Assembly (NCBI GenBank): GCA_014529385.2
Contig: CM043952.1
Coordinates: 59,780,119-59,844,118 of the forward strand
Reading direction: 5' to 3'
Origin: Adiantum capillus-veneris
Lineage: Eukaryota > Streptophyta > Polypodiopsida > Polypodiales > Pteridaceae
DNA: 64,000 bases
Part shown: in pieces, positions 11,868-24,057 of the stretch
How positions within the stretch are numbered: position 1 is the stretch's first letter
Layout: each line of letters begins with the position of its first letter
Position numbers and translations under genes: made by a program
The notes under the pieces: model-generated
Told to the model about the DNA's origin: nothing
The model's input: the letters and a program-made list of their open reading frames with translations, nothing else
Databases searched by the model: none

Positions 11868-13799
11868 CGAAAACCTTAGGTAGGTGATCGAGACTAGTCT
11901 TTGAGGATAGGGGCTCTTTGGCTTGCCAAGAGTCTCGTTTTACATTTAGAAAGGATCAAAGGGTGGAGGACTCTCTAGGTCTTAGAGGGAGTCTAGGGAG
12001 CGTGTGTCTGGCCTAGATCCTTCGACTTAGGTAGATTTAGGTAGACTGAGATAGTTTTAGGTATTAGAAGAGTAGGAGTTTGAGTGGTAGAAGCGGTGAG
12101 AGGAGAGCTTGAGAGTCCGGAGAGGCCAGAAAGCAACCAAAACACCATTATCACCATTTCACATGATGAGTAGGGGTAGAGTAAGTAGGACATCATGATT
12201 CAGGATCTAGAGCATGTCATGCATATATACTTGCTTGGTAGATTCATCACAAGGTTGTAAAAGACGCAAAAAGATGCAAAAGTGTGTTTGAAAGCTGAAG
12301 TGAAGTCTAAAAGTTACTGTGAGTGTTTCTGATAGAGCTGCAGAGCATCAGGAGCATTTCTGTCAGGAAAAAAATTAATTTTAAGCCAGGAGACATCCTA
12401 CACGCGTAGGATGTCTACAGGCTAATCTGGTGGGAATTTTGGAATTTTGAGTAGGCCAGTGTGTTCAGAAGGTGGGTTTTACTCTATTTTCACCTGGAAA
12501 GTGGAAATTTGACCATATCTTGACAGGATAAGACGAGATAGTCTGAAATTGACAGACATCCTACCCAAATTGCGCCAAGGCATTATTTTAAGACCAAAAC
12601 CATAGGATGACTGCATGAGCATGATCTGCATGATATATTGAGTGACTGAGAGAGGTTTCATCTCATTTGGGTGAGAAAACTGGGTTCTAAACAGACTTTG
12701 GCACTTTTGACTGAAAAAGGCTAAAACAGCTAAAATTGCGGACTTTTGAAATCCAAACCAAAATCTAAGCATACCACTGGGTTGCTAGGAGTCTCTCCAC
12801 TGAGAGGTAGGATTGGAAGGAGTGATATAGGTTATTCCGCAAGAATTATGCGAACAAAGACAATTCTTTGTCTTCCCAATAACTATCCTCGATAAAATTT
12901 TGACATCAAGGGGAAGCTGTGGGTCAAGTCTGGGGTCAAACAGGCCAAAAGGACATCCTACACGTATGATGTCATCTGTGTGATTTTGCACTCCAAACTT
13001 AATTTTGAGCATACCAAAGTGATCAGCACCTCAAGGGGAGCCAGTGCTTTGCATTTGAAGCCATTCTGAGCAAAAAGACATCCTACGCGTAGGATGTCTA
13101 AAGCAAGAAATTGAAGCCAGATACTGACTCTGGGCATAGCAAGGTGTTGTATAGCCTGAGGCAAGCCTCCTTGTCAATTTTGGTCCAATTTGGAGTTGAT
13201 TAGACTGATCAAGACTAGTAGCAACAGGCTGTCGGAATAGATTTCTGATCCATTGACCAACTTATAGGTGTCCAAATCAAAAAGTAAAAACAGCTGTGGA
13301 CTCATCACATCAAGGGGAATTCATAGTGCAAGAATCCAGGCAAAACAGAGCAGGAGACATCCTACGCGTAGGATGTCTACTGGGGCTTAGTGAAGAGAAA
13401 ATTTGACTGGGCTTAGACAGTGAGGTTCCATTTGGCTTAAGGGTTTCAGATCTTCTTTCAGAAGTGAATTTGGACCTTGTTTGGCCATTTGACGGAGCAA
13501 AGACTGAATTCAGACTTTTTCACGTAAATTGACCAACATCCGAGGGAAGTACAGTTCCAAATTAGCATACCTAATCCAGAACATCAGTAGTGTATAAAAT
13601 ACGGTAGTGGTTGAGGTTAACTCTCCAGCTATACCAATCATTACTAAGATCACCTCTAGCGGTTAAATGCTTTGATTCGATTGCTGAAATTAAACGCTTG
13701 TGTACATGTATATTCAGTAGCAAAGCAAGAAGTTGTGCGGAGACTGATCCTTTGCCCGGTGAGTGGTTAGATTTGTGATAAATTGCATTGATAAGTTTG
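11868..13799 (+). other. Leader (5' untranslated region) of element B with palindromes
   Basis: About 1.9 kb without a supportable gene between the primer site and the first coding frame. It contains repeated copies of AGACATCCTACG followed by its reverse complement: 12391-12416 (with a 2-bp insertion), half-site 12554-12565, an imperfect copy at 12952-12974, and perfect 24-bp copies at 13076-13099 and 13355-13378. The same palindrome recurs in the B 3' region. Confidence 0.75.
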
Positions 13800-14702
13800 A
13801 TGAATGTAAGGTCAGAAAGATATATTTTTAGAGACCAAAAGGTGGCGGGTGACCAAGGTAGCTTAGTGTCCACCGAGGAGAGTGTAACTCACGCAAGGCT
13901 AGATCCACTAGCACCGATTATTGAGGAAGGTAGTGATACTGACACTTCATCAGACAAATCCTTCTTCATGATGGGTAGTCAGCAGCCAGGAGGTTTTACC
14001 TATGACGGACCAATGCCAGGAGGAAGCACCTCCCTAAATCCTTTGAATGATTCCAAGTTCACTGTGATCTTCTTAGAAGGAACAAACTCGAGAGGAGCCT
14101 TAGTCTATTCTGACTATCGAGGACGCAAGTGTATTTGTATTGAGGAAAGGCCAGCTCAGAGACTGGAGATAATTCGAGTCTATGATGATGGAGATAAATT
14201 GTGAGACGAAAAGGGGAACCACTATATGATAGTTAGTAACCATGAGGATTACAACAGATATGGAGATAACGTGGCAAAGGGAAAAATGTTTTTAGAAACT
14301 CAAGAACCGCCTCCAAACATTGATCGACCTGGAGCAATTTTTATGTATGATAAGAAAACAACCAAGGTTTCAACTTATAATGAGAACGTGGGAATCTACA
14401 AGCATGAGAGCGAGGGAATAGTCTCTTACTTTCGCTGCAAAGAACCATACCCAACCGAGTTAAGCAAAGACAATCTCTACTTATTCTCTTATGAAACTGC
14501 TATGGAGAAGGATATAGTTTTTGTTGATAGATACAGGCGGGAATACCAACGTATTCTCCCAGAGGAGGTAGAAAAGGCAATAGTTCCAGGAGTATCAACA
14601 TATGCCCCCGATGAAGTGCCAAGAGCCACCTACACCCCTAGTAAGTCGACAAATCCCTTCTTAGAGGAGTATTACGCGACCTCACATTCCACCCGACCGT
14701 AG
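13800..14702 (+). pseudogene. Element B: extra domain N-terminal to Gag (decayed)
   Basis: From an ATG at 13800 about 300 codons run in one frame, broken once by TGA at 14205 and ended by TAG at 14703. The frame is the same one used by the Gag capsid region downstream. The protein has an acidic/serine-rich start, then FTVIFLEGTNSRGALVYSDY, then a charged segment with YRREYQRILPEEVEKAI. I do not recognise a family. Its place upstream of and in frame with capsid recalls the extra ORF1 of large Tat/Ogre-type gypsy elements, but homology is unproven. The stops look like C-to-T changes. Confidence 0.5.
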
Positions 14703-14771
14703 ACATTCAACAACCAAAATCAACCAGCAACTCAGCCATCATTGTAGGCATGGCTTCGACAGAGTGCAACA

Positions 14772-16408
14772 GTGGAACAAGACCGAAATCGAGATGGTTA
14801 TCAAGCCGCACTAGGGCTAAGGGATTTACAAGAACCACCACTCTTTTCAAGGTATCAAGGAGAGAGTAAGCCAAAAACTCAAGGGTCAACAGAGCCTGGG
14901 AGACCACACATAGAACGAATTCGAAGAGATGAACCATCTCTTGCAAGAACTGTTAGAAATTATGGCTTAGGAGCACCATTGGGAGAGGAACCAGCCTACT
15001 ACAGAAGACTAGAGGAGGTATATTGATTAGGACGTGGAGATCCAATGATGAGGTTTGTAGACCATCGTAGAATTAGACCTTCTCAAGTGCAAAAATGGGT
15101 AAACAAGAAATACACAGGAAATAGATATCCAAGAGATCATGTAGCAGCCTTTGTGCGAGTAATTAGAGCTTAAGGGGTGTTAGACTTCCCTACCCAATTT
15201 GTAGGGTTTGGACTAACCCTAGAGGATGACGCTGCTACTTGGTTTGACTCTATGGAGCGTAGAGACTTTGAGTCTATGGAGGAGGTGTTTGATGAGTTTA
15301 TCGAGGAATTCTCACAAAGGGGGATAGCTCATAATACCGTCTCACAAATCCATAAATTCAAATAGAAAGACGGAGAATTTGTGCGAAAGGCAGCCCTAAA
15401 ATAAAAAGGTATGTTAAGTTCTGCCCTGTGGAAGAACTGCCAACTCAGTCCAGACTTATGCTTATATTCATCCAAGGACTAAGGAATGCAGATCTCCAGA
15501 AGGACTTACATATGAAGAGGAGCACGACGTTGAATGAGTTAACCAAGGAGGCTCTTTACCTTGTAGACAATTGTGCGGTCTACAAAGATGGTGAGTTCAA
15601 GGATCTTGACGAGGATTCATCCTCACAACAAAGTGGGAGCAAGTCTTCTAAGACAGCACCGAAAGGAGAAGTAACTGTAAACCAAGAGTAGCTTGTAGAG
15701 GAAGTGCTAAAAAAGATTAACTTGTACGCCAAACCCCAGGCCAAACAGCCTAAGTGGTGTGCTATTGAAAAAAAATGGACAAACCATGGGATAGAGGAAT
15801 GTTATTATAACAAGGGATATGTGTGAGAGAGACCTTATGCTCCCCAAGCTCAGGTAGCTTCTCCTCAAGTTCCATAGATGCCTAGGTATCAAGCAGGCAA
15901 CCTACCAGGACATGTAGGTGTAGAAAGACCACAACCAGTGTTGGGGCAACAACCACCCCTACCAGGATTACGACCAGTCGGCATAAGATACACACCAACA
16001 GTAACTGAATCAGAAGAGAAGGCTTTGGTACCTATGCATGCATATTATGAAGATCCCAGTGGATATGCAGCAAACCCTGTCTCTTATCCACCAGAAGAAC
16101 CCTCGACACCAGAACCATGGAGCATGATAGGAAATACAGGACCACCTACAGCTGCACAGGCAGAAGGAGAAGGAAGATATAGCTTAGATGAACGAACATT
16201 GTTGTTCATAGCCAAGGAAGTCATGGGTGGACAGAGACATGGATACCAACAAAGAGGAGCTCAAGGAGCACCTCAAAAACCCAAGGGACCCTGCTACAAG
16301 TGTGGTGGAGACCATTGGCTAAGAGACTGTCCTCATGATGAAATCATTAGAGTCAACGCATATTGCACCGAGTGTGGAGTTACTCATTTGATTACCGGAT
16401 TTCCCTAA
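14772..16408 (+). pseudogene. gag: Element B Gag: capsid and CCHC nucleocapsid (decayed)
   Basis: Gag forms the virus-like particle and binds element RNA. The capsid-like part (about 15030-15680) shows FVGFGLTLEDDAATWFDSM, a hallmark of plant gypsy Gag, and later LMLIFIQGLRNADLQKDL. A zinc knuckle at 16292-16333 reads CYKCGGDHWLRDC, the CX2CX4HX4C pattern. The frame breaks at TGA 15027, TAA 15171, TAG 15363 and others, with at least one frameshift between 15365 and 15428. A C-terminal frame change near 16403 and a G-run at ~16465 separate it from protease. Not translatable as one protein. Confidence 0.8.
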
Positions 16409-16464
16409 GAACCCTAGCAAAGGAGCAAAAACTACCTTGAATATACTAGAAGCAGTGCCTTCCA

Positions 16465-18260
16465 GTGGGGGGATCAGAAAATGAGACAATCATACCTATT
16501 CAGACAGTGACACGAGCCCAAGCTCAAAGAATGACGAACAAACCCATAATTGAAGAGCCAAAAACCGATGCACCAAGTTCAGAAACGAAAAATAAGAGAA
16601 GCACTTGGAAGGCTAGAAAGGCGCGTATGAAAGCCAGGAAAGAACGAGAGAAAACGGCTCTATCCGAGGAGTTAAAACACACAAAGGATAGATTAGAGCA
16701 GTTAGAGAATCTTACTAGCCTAAGCTCACACACTGCGGCAACCATAGTACCCAAGGAAATAGCAGAACCCAAAAGTGCAGGATCAGGAGGATCAGTACTG
16801 GCAGACAAGGTAAATGAGCAGTTAGATGCACTTCTAAAAGCTTATGAAGCCAGACTAAAAAAAAACCAAACCCAAGAGCAAAGATGGATGACTTATCCAT
16901 ATGCTGAAATAGAAAAACAGAGGTTGGAAATGTGTAGAAACATGATTGAAACAACTCAATCTTTGATAGAAAACCCGCTTGGTAAACCTGCAAATGGGCA
17001 TGAAGTACCAACTCCAACCCCTATCCAACCAGCTTTAGAGGAACAAGTAGAAACGAAGGAAAGACTCACGAATGCCTATGAGTCTAGGGGAGAACCTATC
17101 ATAGTGCCAAATACAACAGATGAGGCAAATGACGGGTTCCAGCCTAAAACATTGGCAGAAATGGGTAAGGACTGTAACGGTCTAGATGATCTGTGGAAGC
17201 AAATCCATGAGGCGAACGAAGCTAACAGGGTGAGTTACCACATGAACAACACGAGAAAAGAGAAAAACAAGATCTTACCTCCTATTGAAGAATTCGAGGC
17301 AAGATCACAAGTGAACTTTGACATACATTCACAAGGGGGAGACCAGGGATCAATTAGTTTGGGACACAGCCAGCCAGACTCGCTGAAAACTCTACCCTCT
17401 TACCTAGGAGAGTATGAAGCCAAGTCTGAGGTGAGAGCAATCCCATCTCAAAGACTTTCTGCTAACAAAGTGATGGATTCACAAGGGTTGATTGAGTTAG
17501 TGTCCACCCCGGTGGCATGCACAATCACATTAGCCGAACTCCTAAGGTTACGACCAAACATGTGGACCACAGTAGGCAAATGCCTAGAAAAATTTGGAGT
17601 AGAAGACCCCACCTCGAAGCTTCAGGAAGGGATCAGAGAATTGGACAGGCCTCAACTAAACACTAGGCCAGTACCATTAAACAAAGTTGGAGAGTATTGT
17701 GAGGGAGAAGATGGAAACACCACGCTACCAGTAAAATTCCAAGGAATAGTTTCCAAAACTATTCTTGACAATGGAACGGGAGTTGCTATTGCCACCAAGG
17801 AAATATGGAAAAAATAGGGAAAACAATCTTTAAGAGCTACCCGAATGAAATTGCAATTGGCAGATGGGTTCATGGAGAAGCCTCGGACTCTTAGAAAAAG
17901 TGATTGTCACTTCATGCGGAATCAAGTATGAGCATACATTTACAATAGTCGATTTCGACAAAAAGAACAATTACGATATCATTTTGGGAAGACCGTTCAT
18001 GTGACAATTGAAGATGGTCCAGGATTGGGGTTACGACCACATATACCTCAGACATGGCGAGACAACAACCAAAATACACCTGAAAGACCATAGTTACAAG
18101 GATGTGAACCAGACACCAGTGGAAGAGTTTGATTCAGCTACAGTCGTAGGATCGGAACTCCTAGCATAGTTAGGGCAACAAAAAGAGCTATGGATGTGCG
18201 GAGCTTCACATTGTGGAAGCCTAAAAAGAGAGGAATGCGTAAAGAGCGATTGAGGACAAT
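16465..18260 (+). pseudogene. Element B linker and retroviral-type protease (decayed)
   Basis: An open frame of 450 codons (16465-17817) begins with a basic, coiled-coil-like linker (ARKARMKARKEREKTALSEEL) and ends at the protease active site, KTILDNGTGVAIATKEIW. After TAG at 17815 and frame changes the protease continues with MKLQLADG, TSCGIKYEHTFTIVDF and the flap/C-terminal signature YDIILGRPFM near 17970. The catalytic motif reads D-N-G, whereas family proteases normally have D-S/T-G. This may be a point change or a lineage feature. A second protease-like domain lies after integrase. Confidence 0.75.
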
Positions 18261-18284
18261 GAGTATATTTCGGAACCTTTTCCT

Positions 18285-18962
18285 GAAGATGCCTTGGAAC
18301 CTCTAGAATGGGAACACATACTAGCAACATTGGATGTCTGTACCATTACAGATAGTCCAACAACAAAATTTTTCGATAAGGATGGCTATGATGTGCTACC
18401 CTATTACATGGTAAGCATTATACCAGGAGGAGATGAGATGGTAGAACCACCAGAACAAGAAGATTTTTATAACTCCTTTGAGCATTTGGAAGTAAATAAT
18501 GATGCAGATAATGAGTGTTCAGACAACTCAAGTGAGCATGGGGGGAAAACAGAGAATATCAAGTTTTATGATTTTGCTAATCAGCACCCTAGACGCTAGG
18601 AACGCTATAGGAGAAAACAAGCAGGAAACAAAGCGAGAGAGAACCTGATGCCCAAGATGAAAGATAAAACTCACTATCTGATGCTTGTAAAAGCAGAGGA
18701 TTGTGTAAAAGATCAAATATCAAGAAGATTCTCAAAAGTTCGAAGGGAAAGAACGCGAGAGGAAAAAAGACAAGTACGAAAAGCTAAAACAGAAACAAAT
18801 ATCACAAAAATCTCGAAAATAAAAAAAAGAAACAACGAAAGACCAAGAGTGGCCCAAACTGGAGCGTAAACAGAAATACCAAGAACTGAAACAGTCTTTA
18901 CGAGGGATATGGACTAGTGAGGAAGATAGTGATGGTAAAGGGGAGTCAGAAAAGGGAAACAT
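18285..18962 (+). other. Element B spacer between protease and RT (decayed)
   Basis: Charged, low-identity coding sequence with stops. 18294-18599 is open and acidic (MVEPPEQEDFYNSFEHLE) and 18648-18962 is Lys/Arg-rich. This corresponds to the variable protease-RT connector in long gypsy Pol proteins. No catalytic motif is visible. Confidence 0.4.
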
Positions 18963-20371
18963 TAATGTACCATCATACTATCGGAAATTCACCATCCATG
19001 ACAGAAAAATCATAATGACACCACCAGTTAGAGAAATAACAAACCAGGAATCTTACGATGGGCCAGAAAATGCAAAACGGATAGACCTCACGGAACAAGG
19101 TGAGAAGCCTCAGCCGGTCTATGTCGCAACCGATTTAGAGCCTGAAGAAGAAGAACGGCTAACACAACTTCTCAAGAAGTATAAAGATGTGTTTGCATAG
19201 TCCTACAAAGACCTCAAGGGAGTTGATCCATCGATATGCCAACATACAATTCCTTTGAAATCAAATGCAAAACCTAGCAAACAGCGTTCTTATACATATA
19301 ATGATACATTTGCTAAACGAATCAAAGAGGAGATTGACATGCTGATGGAAACTGAATTCATTTATGAAATCGAACATACAGATTGGGTGTCACCCATTGT
19401 GGTAGTCCCCAAAAAGAACAAAAAACTGCGAGTGTGTGTAAACATCAAAAAGGTAAATGCAGCTATCGTAAGGAATAATTATCCCTTGCCGATCACAGAA
19501 CATGTATTGGAGAGGGTAGCCGGGAAATAGGCTTATTCCTTTCTAGATGGGTTTTTAGGATATAACCAACTGGCCATTGCAATGGAGGATCAACACAAAA
19601 CAACGTTTGCCACAGAATGGGAAATATATGCGTATCGTGTTATGCCTTTTGGCTTAACTAATGTCCCAACTACCTTTCAAACGTTAATGACGTACGCGTT
19701 CAAAGAATACCTAAGAATATTCTTAGAAATATACATGGATGATCTTTGTGTACACTCTCTTCTATGAAAGAAACATATTGACCATTTGCAAAAGGTATTT
19801 GAAAAATGCAAGACATATCGAATCTGTCTTAACCCGGAAAAGTGCATTTTCATGGTTAGGCAAGGCCGCATCTTAGGACACATTGTCTCACGAAATGGCA
19901 TAACCACAGACCTAGACAAAGTCAAAGTCATAGTAGACCTGCCCAGGCCTACTAATGTGAAACAAGTGCAATCCTTCATGGGACACTGTGGGTATTATCG
20001 AAGATTCATATATAGGACAACCTTTGTATCGTTTGCTAGTCAATTTTGATTTGACTGAGGAGTGTGAAACTTCATTCCAAAAATTGAACGAAAACCTTGT
20101 ATCAGCACCTGTACTTAAAGCACCGGATTGGGAAAAGATATTCCATGTTCACATTGATGCATCTGCATATGCAATCGGGAGTATTCTGGCTCAACCTGGA
20201 GACGGAACAATGGATTTTCCAGTTTGTTATGCAAGCCGACAGTTAAACAGTGAGGAAAAGAACTACACAACCACCGAAAGAGAGGGGTTAGGAATGATTT
20301 ATGCTGTAAAGAAATTTCGGCATTATTTTCTCGCAAACAAATTTGCGTTCTTCACAGATCATCAAGTATTA
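18963..20371 (+). pseudogene. pol: Element B reverse transcriptase and start of RNase H (interrupted)
   Basis: RT copies element RNA into DNA. The ordered blocks are clear: WVSPIVVVPKKNKKLRVCVN, NNYPLPITEHVLERVAGK, FATEWEIYAYRVMPFGLTN, then the catalytic YMDD at 19733-19744, ILGHIVSRNGI and the thumb motif FMGHCGYYRRFI. RNase H follows with HVHIDASAYAIGSILAQPG and CYASRQLNSEEKNYTTTERE. Stops occur at 19198, 19528 and 19765, and a frameshift near 19990-20030. The frame is then cut at DHQVL by transposon T. Joining 20371 to 29963 restores the frame into MALLYLVNKP, the expected next RNase H segment. Confidence 0.93.
20370..20371 (+). other. Left TA target-site copy of transposon T
   Basis: The uninterrupted target read GTAT-TA-ATGGC in the RNase H frame. 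TA is present at both ends (20370-20371 and 29961-29962), and removing one copy plus the element restores the frame. Confidence 0.75.
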
Positions 20372-20386
20372 TGAGAAATATGAACC
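20372..20386 (+). repeat. Left terminal inverted repeat of T
   Basis: TGAGAAATATGAACC, directly after the TA. It pairs with 29946-29960 at 13 of 15 positions. Similarity continues weakly inward: GGGATTAAGG at about 20421 matches the right end. Confidence 0.75.
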
Positions 20387-20977
20387 TTGCATGGGCCTTG
20401 TAAGGAATCCTAATTTTTAGGGATTAAGGCTAATGTTGTGTGGGGTTTAACGGGCAAGGGCATTGAAGAAGGTAATTTTGAGTAGGCTTTTCTAACCTTT
20501 TTTTTAAGACAAATGTAGGATGTGGACCTAAAGGGTTACTTTATCTCTCTAGCTTTTTTTAAAGTGAAGGAAGCATAGGGGTGTGTCCACATCAGCAAAA
20601 ACGTGGGTCACAAAGAGAAAAAAATTGAATTTTTTAAAAAAATTCATTTTTACTTGTTTCTAACTTAAAACTCCCTCCCAACATATATACATATCCAAAA
20701 ATCATTTTTTGACCCATTTTTTAACCCACAAGCTTAGAAAGTCCATTTTTTCAAAAATCTTTTCCCCCAAAAAGTAATAAACATTTTGTTCTCTCCTCCT
20801 CCTCCCTCCTCCCTCCTCTCTCTCTCTCCCTCTCCTCTCCCTCCCTACCCCTACCTTCCTCCTCCTCCCCAATCTCTCCCTCCCCCCCCTCCCTCCTTCT
20901 CTCCTCCCATCTTCCTCAACCTCTCTACCCTTCCCCCTCTATCTTTTCATCATTTGCTTCCTCACGCAACAGCTTCC
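20387..20977 (+). promoter_or_regulatory. Left non-coding end of T, leader of transposase gene
   Basis: About 590 bp before the first good ATG. The last 170 bp are very C/T-rich (20790-20945), typical of plant 5' leaders. AACATATATACATATCC near 20680 could serve as a TATA region. No gene is supported. Confidence 0.4.
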
Positions 20978-23918
20978 ATGGTGCTCACGGACATCACAAA
21001 TGGTTTGCTTCCACCACCACGTACTCCACACACCAAGAGCATACATATTCGCTTACCCACGACATTTGCACCGAAGACCACTAGTGAAGGTGATCAAAGG
21101 TCATCACAGGAACGTCGCACCGCTTGTGAGACAATGTTGACATTTGGGTGGATGGCCATTTGTACCCTTACGATCCTATAAGCCGCTTCCATCCACCATT
21201 TAATAGCCTTTACACATTTCTTCAATTTCTTGGGAGGGGAGAAGCAGGTTTGTTAGGCTATTGCAAGCGGTTGTGTATGGGTGCAGGTGCTTCTTTGCAT
21301 ATGTGGATGCACGAATGTCAAGCTCTTCACCTCAAGACGACGGCATTACAAGAGAGTGTTGCCTCTTCGGAGAGGGTAGTTAAAACTCTTGAACAACAAA
21401 TGCAAGAAAAGGAGTCCCACATCCAGAAGCTTACCAACACCATCACTTACTTGAAAGAAACACCCCTTGGTGCAAAGGAACGCAAACACACGTATTCATC
21501 CATTGAAACTCTTGCACATTCAGGAGGAGCACGCAAACGACGAGTTATAGCCACAAGGTGATTTGGTCTTTACTTGCATGATGCATTCTTACTTCACACT
21601 ATTTTCTAACATTTATGTTTATTTGTTGCTAGAAACTTCATCCAGGAGGCACAAGCCAAGATGATCGAGTCAACCTTCTAACTAGTTGTCTCAATACCCA
21701 GGACGTGATTTCTATCTTACAATCACCTGGAGGTAAGCACATTAAGGATGCAATCACCAAGGACCTTATGCGTAAATTAAAAAATATGGTTAGTGATGAT
21801 GACGTTCAACAAGCTTGTGATGAGGCTGGAATCATCACCAAAGCCTATCAGGCTATTTTCCAACTCCTAAAGGATGCCCTCAAAGAACATGGCATTGTGG
21901 AAAACCTATTTCTCGTTCCTCACAAGGTCAAGCTCGCAAAGAAGGCCACAAACGAAGATGTGTTCTCCCGCATTGGGACATACCTACACATTGAGGACAC
22001 AATGCCAACTTCCCTTTATGCTTCATGCGCAACAAAGACAAGGGGAAAAGGTAAGAAACAATCCATAAGACCTTCGGAGAAGGGATTTCCTTACACAATG
22101 TGGAACAATATTTTCGTGGATCTTAGAAGGCTTCAAGAAGCCATGCTTAGATTTTACGAGTTACCTGAAGAAGGTGACACACTTTACTTTTTTCTTTGGT
22201 ATTATTCTTATCATAGACTCTGAAGTTTAAGGTCTTAGCACTATTTTTTGTAGTGCTTGGCACAAAAGTCACTTTTGTGATGAAACTCGATGAGTGTCAA
22301 ATAGTGAAAGGCCGAAGGTTAGAGAGGCTAAGTGTCACTCTAATGAATGAGGCCCTTCTGCAAACCAAGCGAAGGGATTCAGTCGAGCCATCTCCCACCC
22401 CATCTTTTAGCGTGCAATCAGAGAAAGACATTTGGTGGTTGGGTGCTATTGAGGTGCCCAAAGAGACCAATGGAGTACTTTTATGGATTTTTGAGAGAAC
22501 TCCATGGATCACATAAGTAATACACTCCCAAATTGCAGGTCAGAAGTTGGAGATTGAGGGTTTTGGTAGTTATGATGTGGAGTGGCACTTAGGTGGGGAT
22601 TTGAAGACCATAAAGTGTTTGCTTGGCTGCAAACAAGGGGCTCCTTCTCTCATGCCTTGTCCATTTTGCACTCGAGGGTACAAACCTAATGAAAAAAAAT
22701 CACATAAGAGCACTGCAAAGGCCGGTTCCATGCTTCCATGGCAAGGGCATGGAGAACAAGGGTTAGATTGTCGTGATGTCATAGATGAAGGTAGAGAATG
22801 GGAAGCATCTATTCTGAGATATCCCATGCTCAATGCCCCAGACCGTGATCAAAAGGACCACGCTTGGAATCCAATCTTTCGATTTCCTCTATCGAATGTA
22901 CATTTGTGTACATTACACGCATTCATGCGCATTTTTGATAGGCTATTGAAGCTCCACATTGACTATGCTTTCACAATGAAACCATTGGAAAAGTCCTAGG
23001 AAGCGATCGAAAGAGTGGAGGTACTCTTGAATTCCATTGGCTGTCACGGTGGAAATGTGTCTATCGTTGCTGCAAAGAACACAGGGGAGGCCCATGAAAT
23101 TGCTCAACAAGTGTCAATGAGTGGACAAAAAGCTAGACACTTTTTGAAGAAATTTTCCCAAGGAAAGCCAAGTCGATATGATGCTCAGAACAGCTCCAAC
23201 CAGCAGGCAGGTAACCTTTGGGATCTTTGGAAGGAGTTATGCAAAGCTACTACCGAAAATGATTTAAATGGTGAGCTTGCAAACAAGCGCAAGCAAGTTT
23301 GGGCACATTTTGATAAAATGGTCAAGCTTATGGGCCTTAACAGCACAACAGAAGAACAACGCCAATCATTTCAAGAAGCCTTGGCAGATTTTACCAAGGT
23401 CTTCACCCTTTCTTGGGGTGAAAATAACATCACACATTATATGGTAAGTCATTTTACATGGTGTATTCATTATAAGGGATTGTTTTTATTTAATAATGTG
23501 GATCGTTTACTCATGTGAACAACATATCTTGTTTGCGCATGGTGCATTTTTTATGCACAAGTATGGATCGCTTTAAATTTTTAGCACTCAAGGCATGGAG
23601 AAGTCCCATTATCGAGCAAGGGGAGTGTACTTTAAAAATACTCAACATGGTGGTGGAATGGTGCAATCCAATTATTTGGAGGAGATGTTCAATTGGTTTT
23701 TTCGCACAACATTTGCTCGTAAGCTCACAATGGAGCATGCGCGACAATCCAAGATTGCTATTGAAGTGTGGAAATGGAGTCGTCAAGAGCATAGCAACAA
23801 GTGGCAAATGTCGCAAGGTCCCACCAAGCATGCTGCATGGCGGCGATGCAGAGTGCGACAAGGATCAAAGTGGATACTGTGCGAGTCACTAAACGTCAAC
23901 GCAGGGTCCAACTCTTAG
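20978..23918 (+). pseudogene. T gene 1: DDE-type transposase-like protein with zinc-type insertion (decayed)
   Basis: Four exons can be drawn: 20978 to ~21557, ~21633-22173, 22254-23443 and 23562-23918. The last two introns have GT..AG ends and consistent phase; the first junction is off by one base. The N-terminal part has a coiled coil (LQESVASSERVVKTLEQQMQ). Candidate acidic residues are D in MKLDECQIVKGRRL (22289), D in GGDLKTIKCLLGCK (22598) and E in QGMEKSHYRARGVYF (23598). D1-D2 spacing is ~103 residues and D2-E ~294, implying a large insertion as in hAT, CACTA and RAG/Transib enzymes. The insertion carries CPFC (22658) and NVHLCTLHAFMRIFDRLL, Cys/His pairs seen in uncharacterised transposase-like proteins of animals and fungi. 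Damage: a frameshift between 20978 and 21148, TAA at 22514, TAG at 22997, TAA at 23574. The function is inferred from this layout only. Confidence 0.6.
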
Positions 23919-23992
23919 CGACATGTTTATTTAAAAAATAATACTTTTTTTAAAAAAATTAGTGTGAACAGGGCCCTTTTTAAATAGGCCCT

Positions 23993-24000
23993 TATAAATA
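23993..24000 (+). promoter_or_regulatory. TATA box of the H3-like gene
   Basis: TATAAATA in the 139-bp gap between transposase stop and the H3-like ATG, 58 bp upstream of that ATG. This spacing fits a promoter of its own with a very short leader, so the H3-like gene is probably transcribed separately. Confidence 0.5.
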
Positions 24001-24057
24001 TTGCATGCTCTCATAAACATCTCATTTCTTAAGAACAGGTGAGCTCTTACCAACGAA

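Noticed and set aside
20786..20977. Pro/Ser-rich N-terminal extension of the transposase
   Set aside because: It translates a C/T-rich leader. The ATG at 20978 starts more normal protein sequence.
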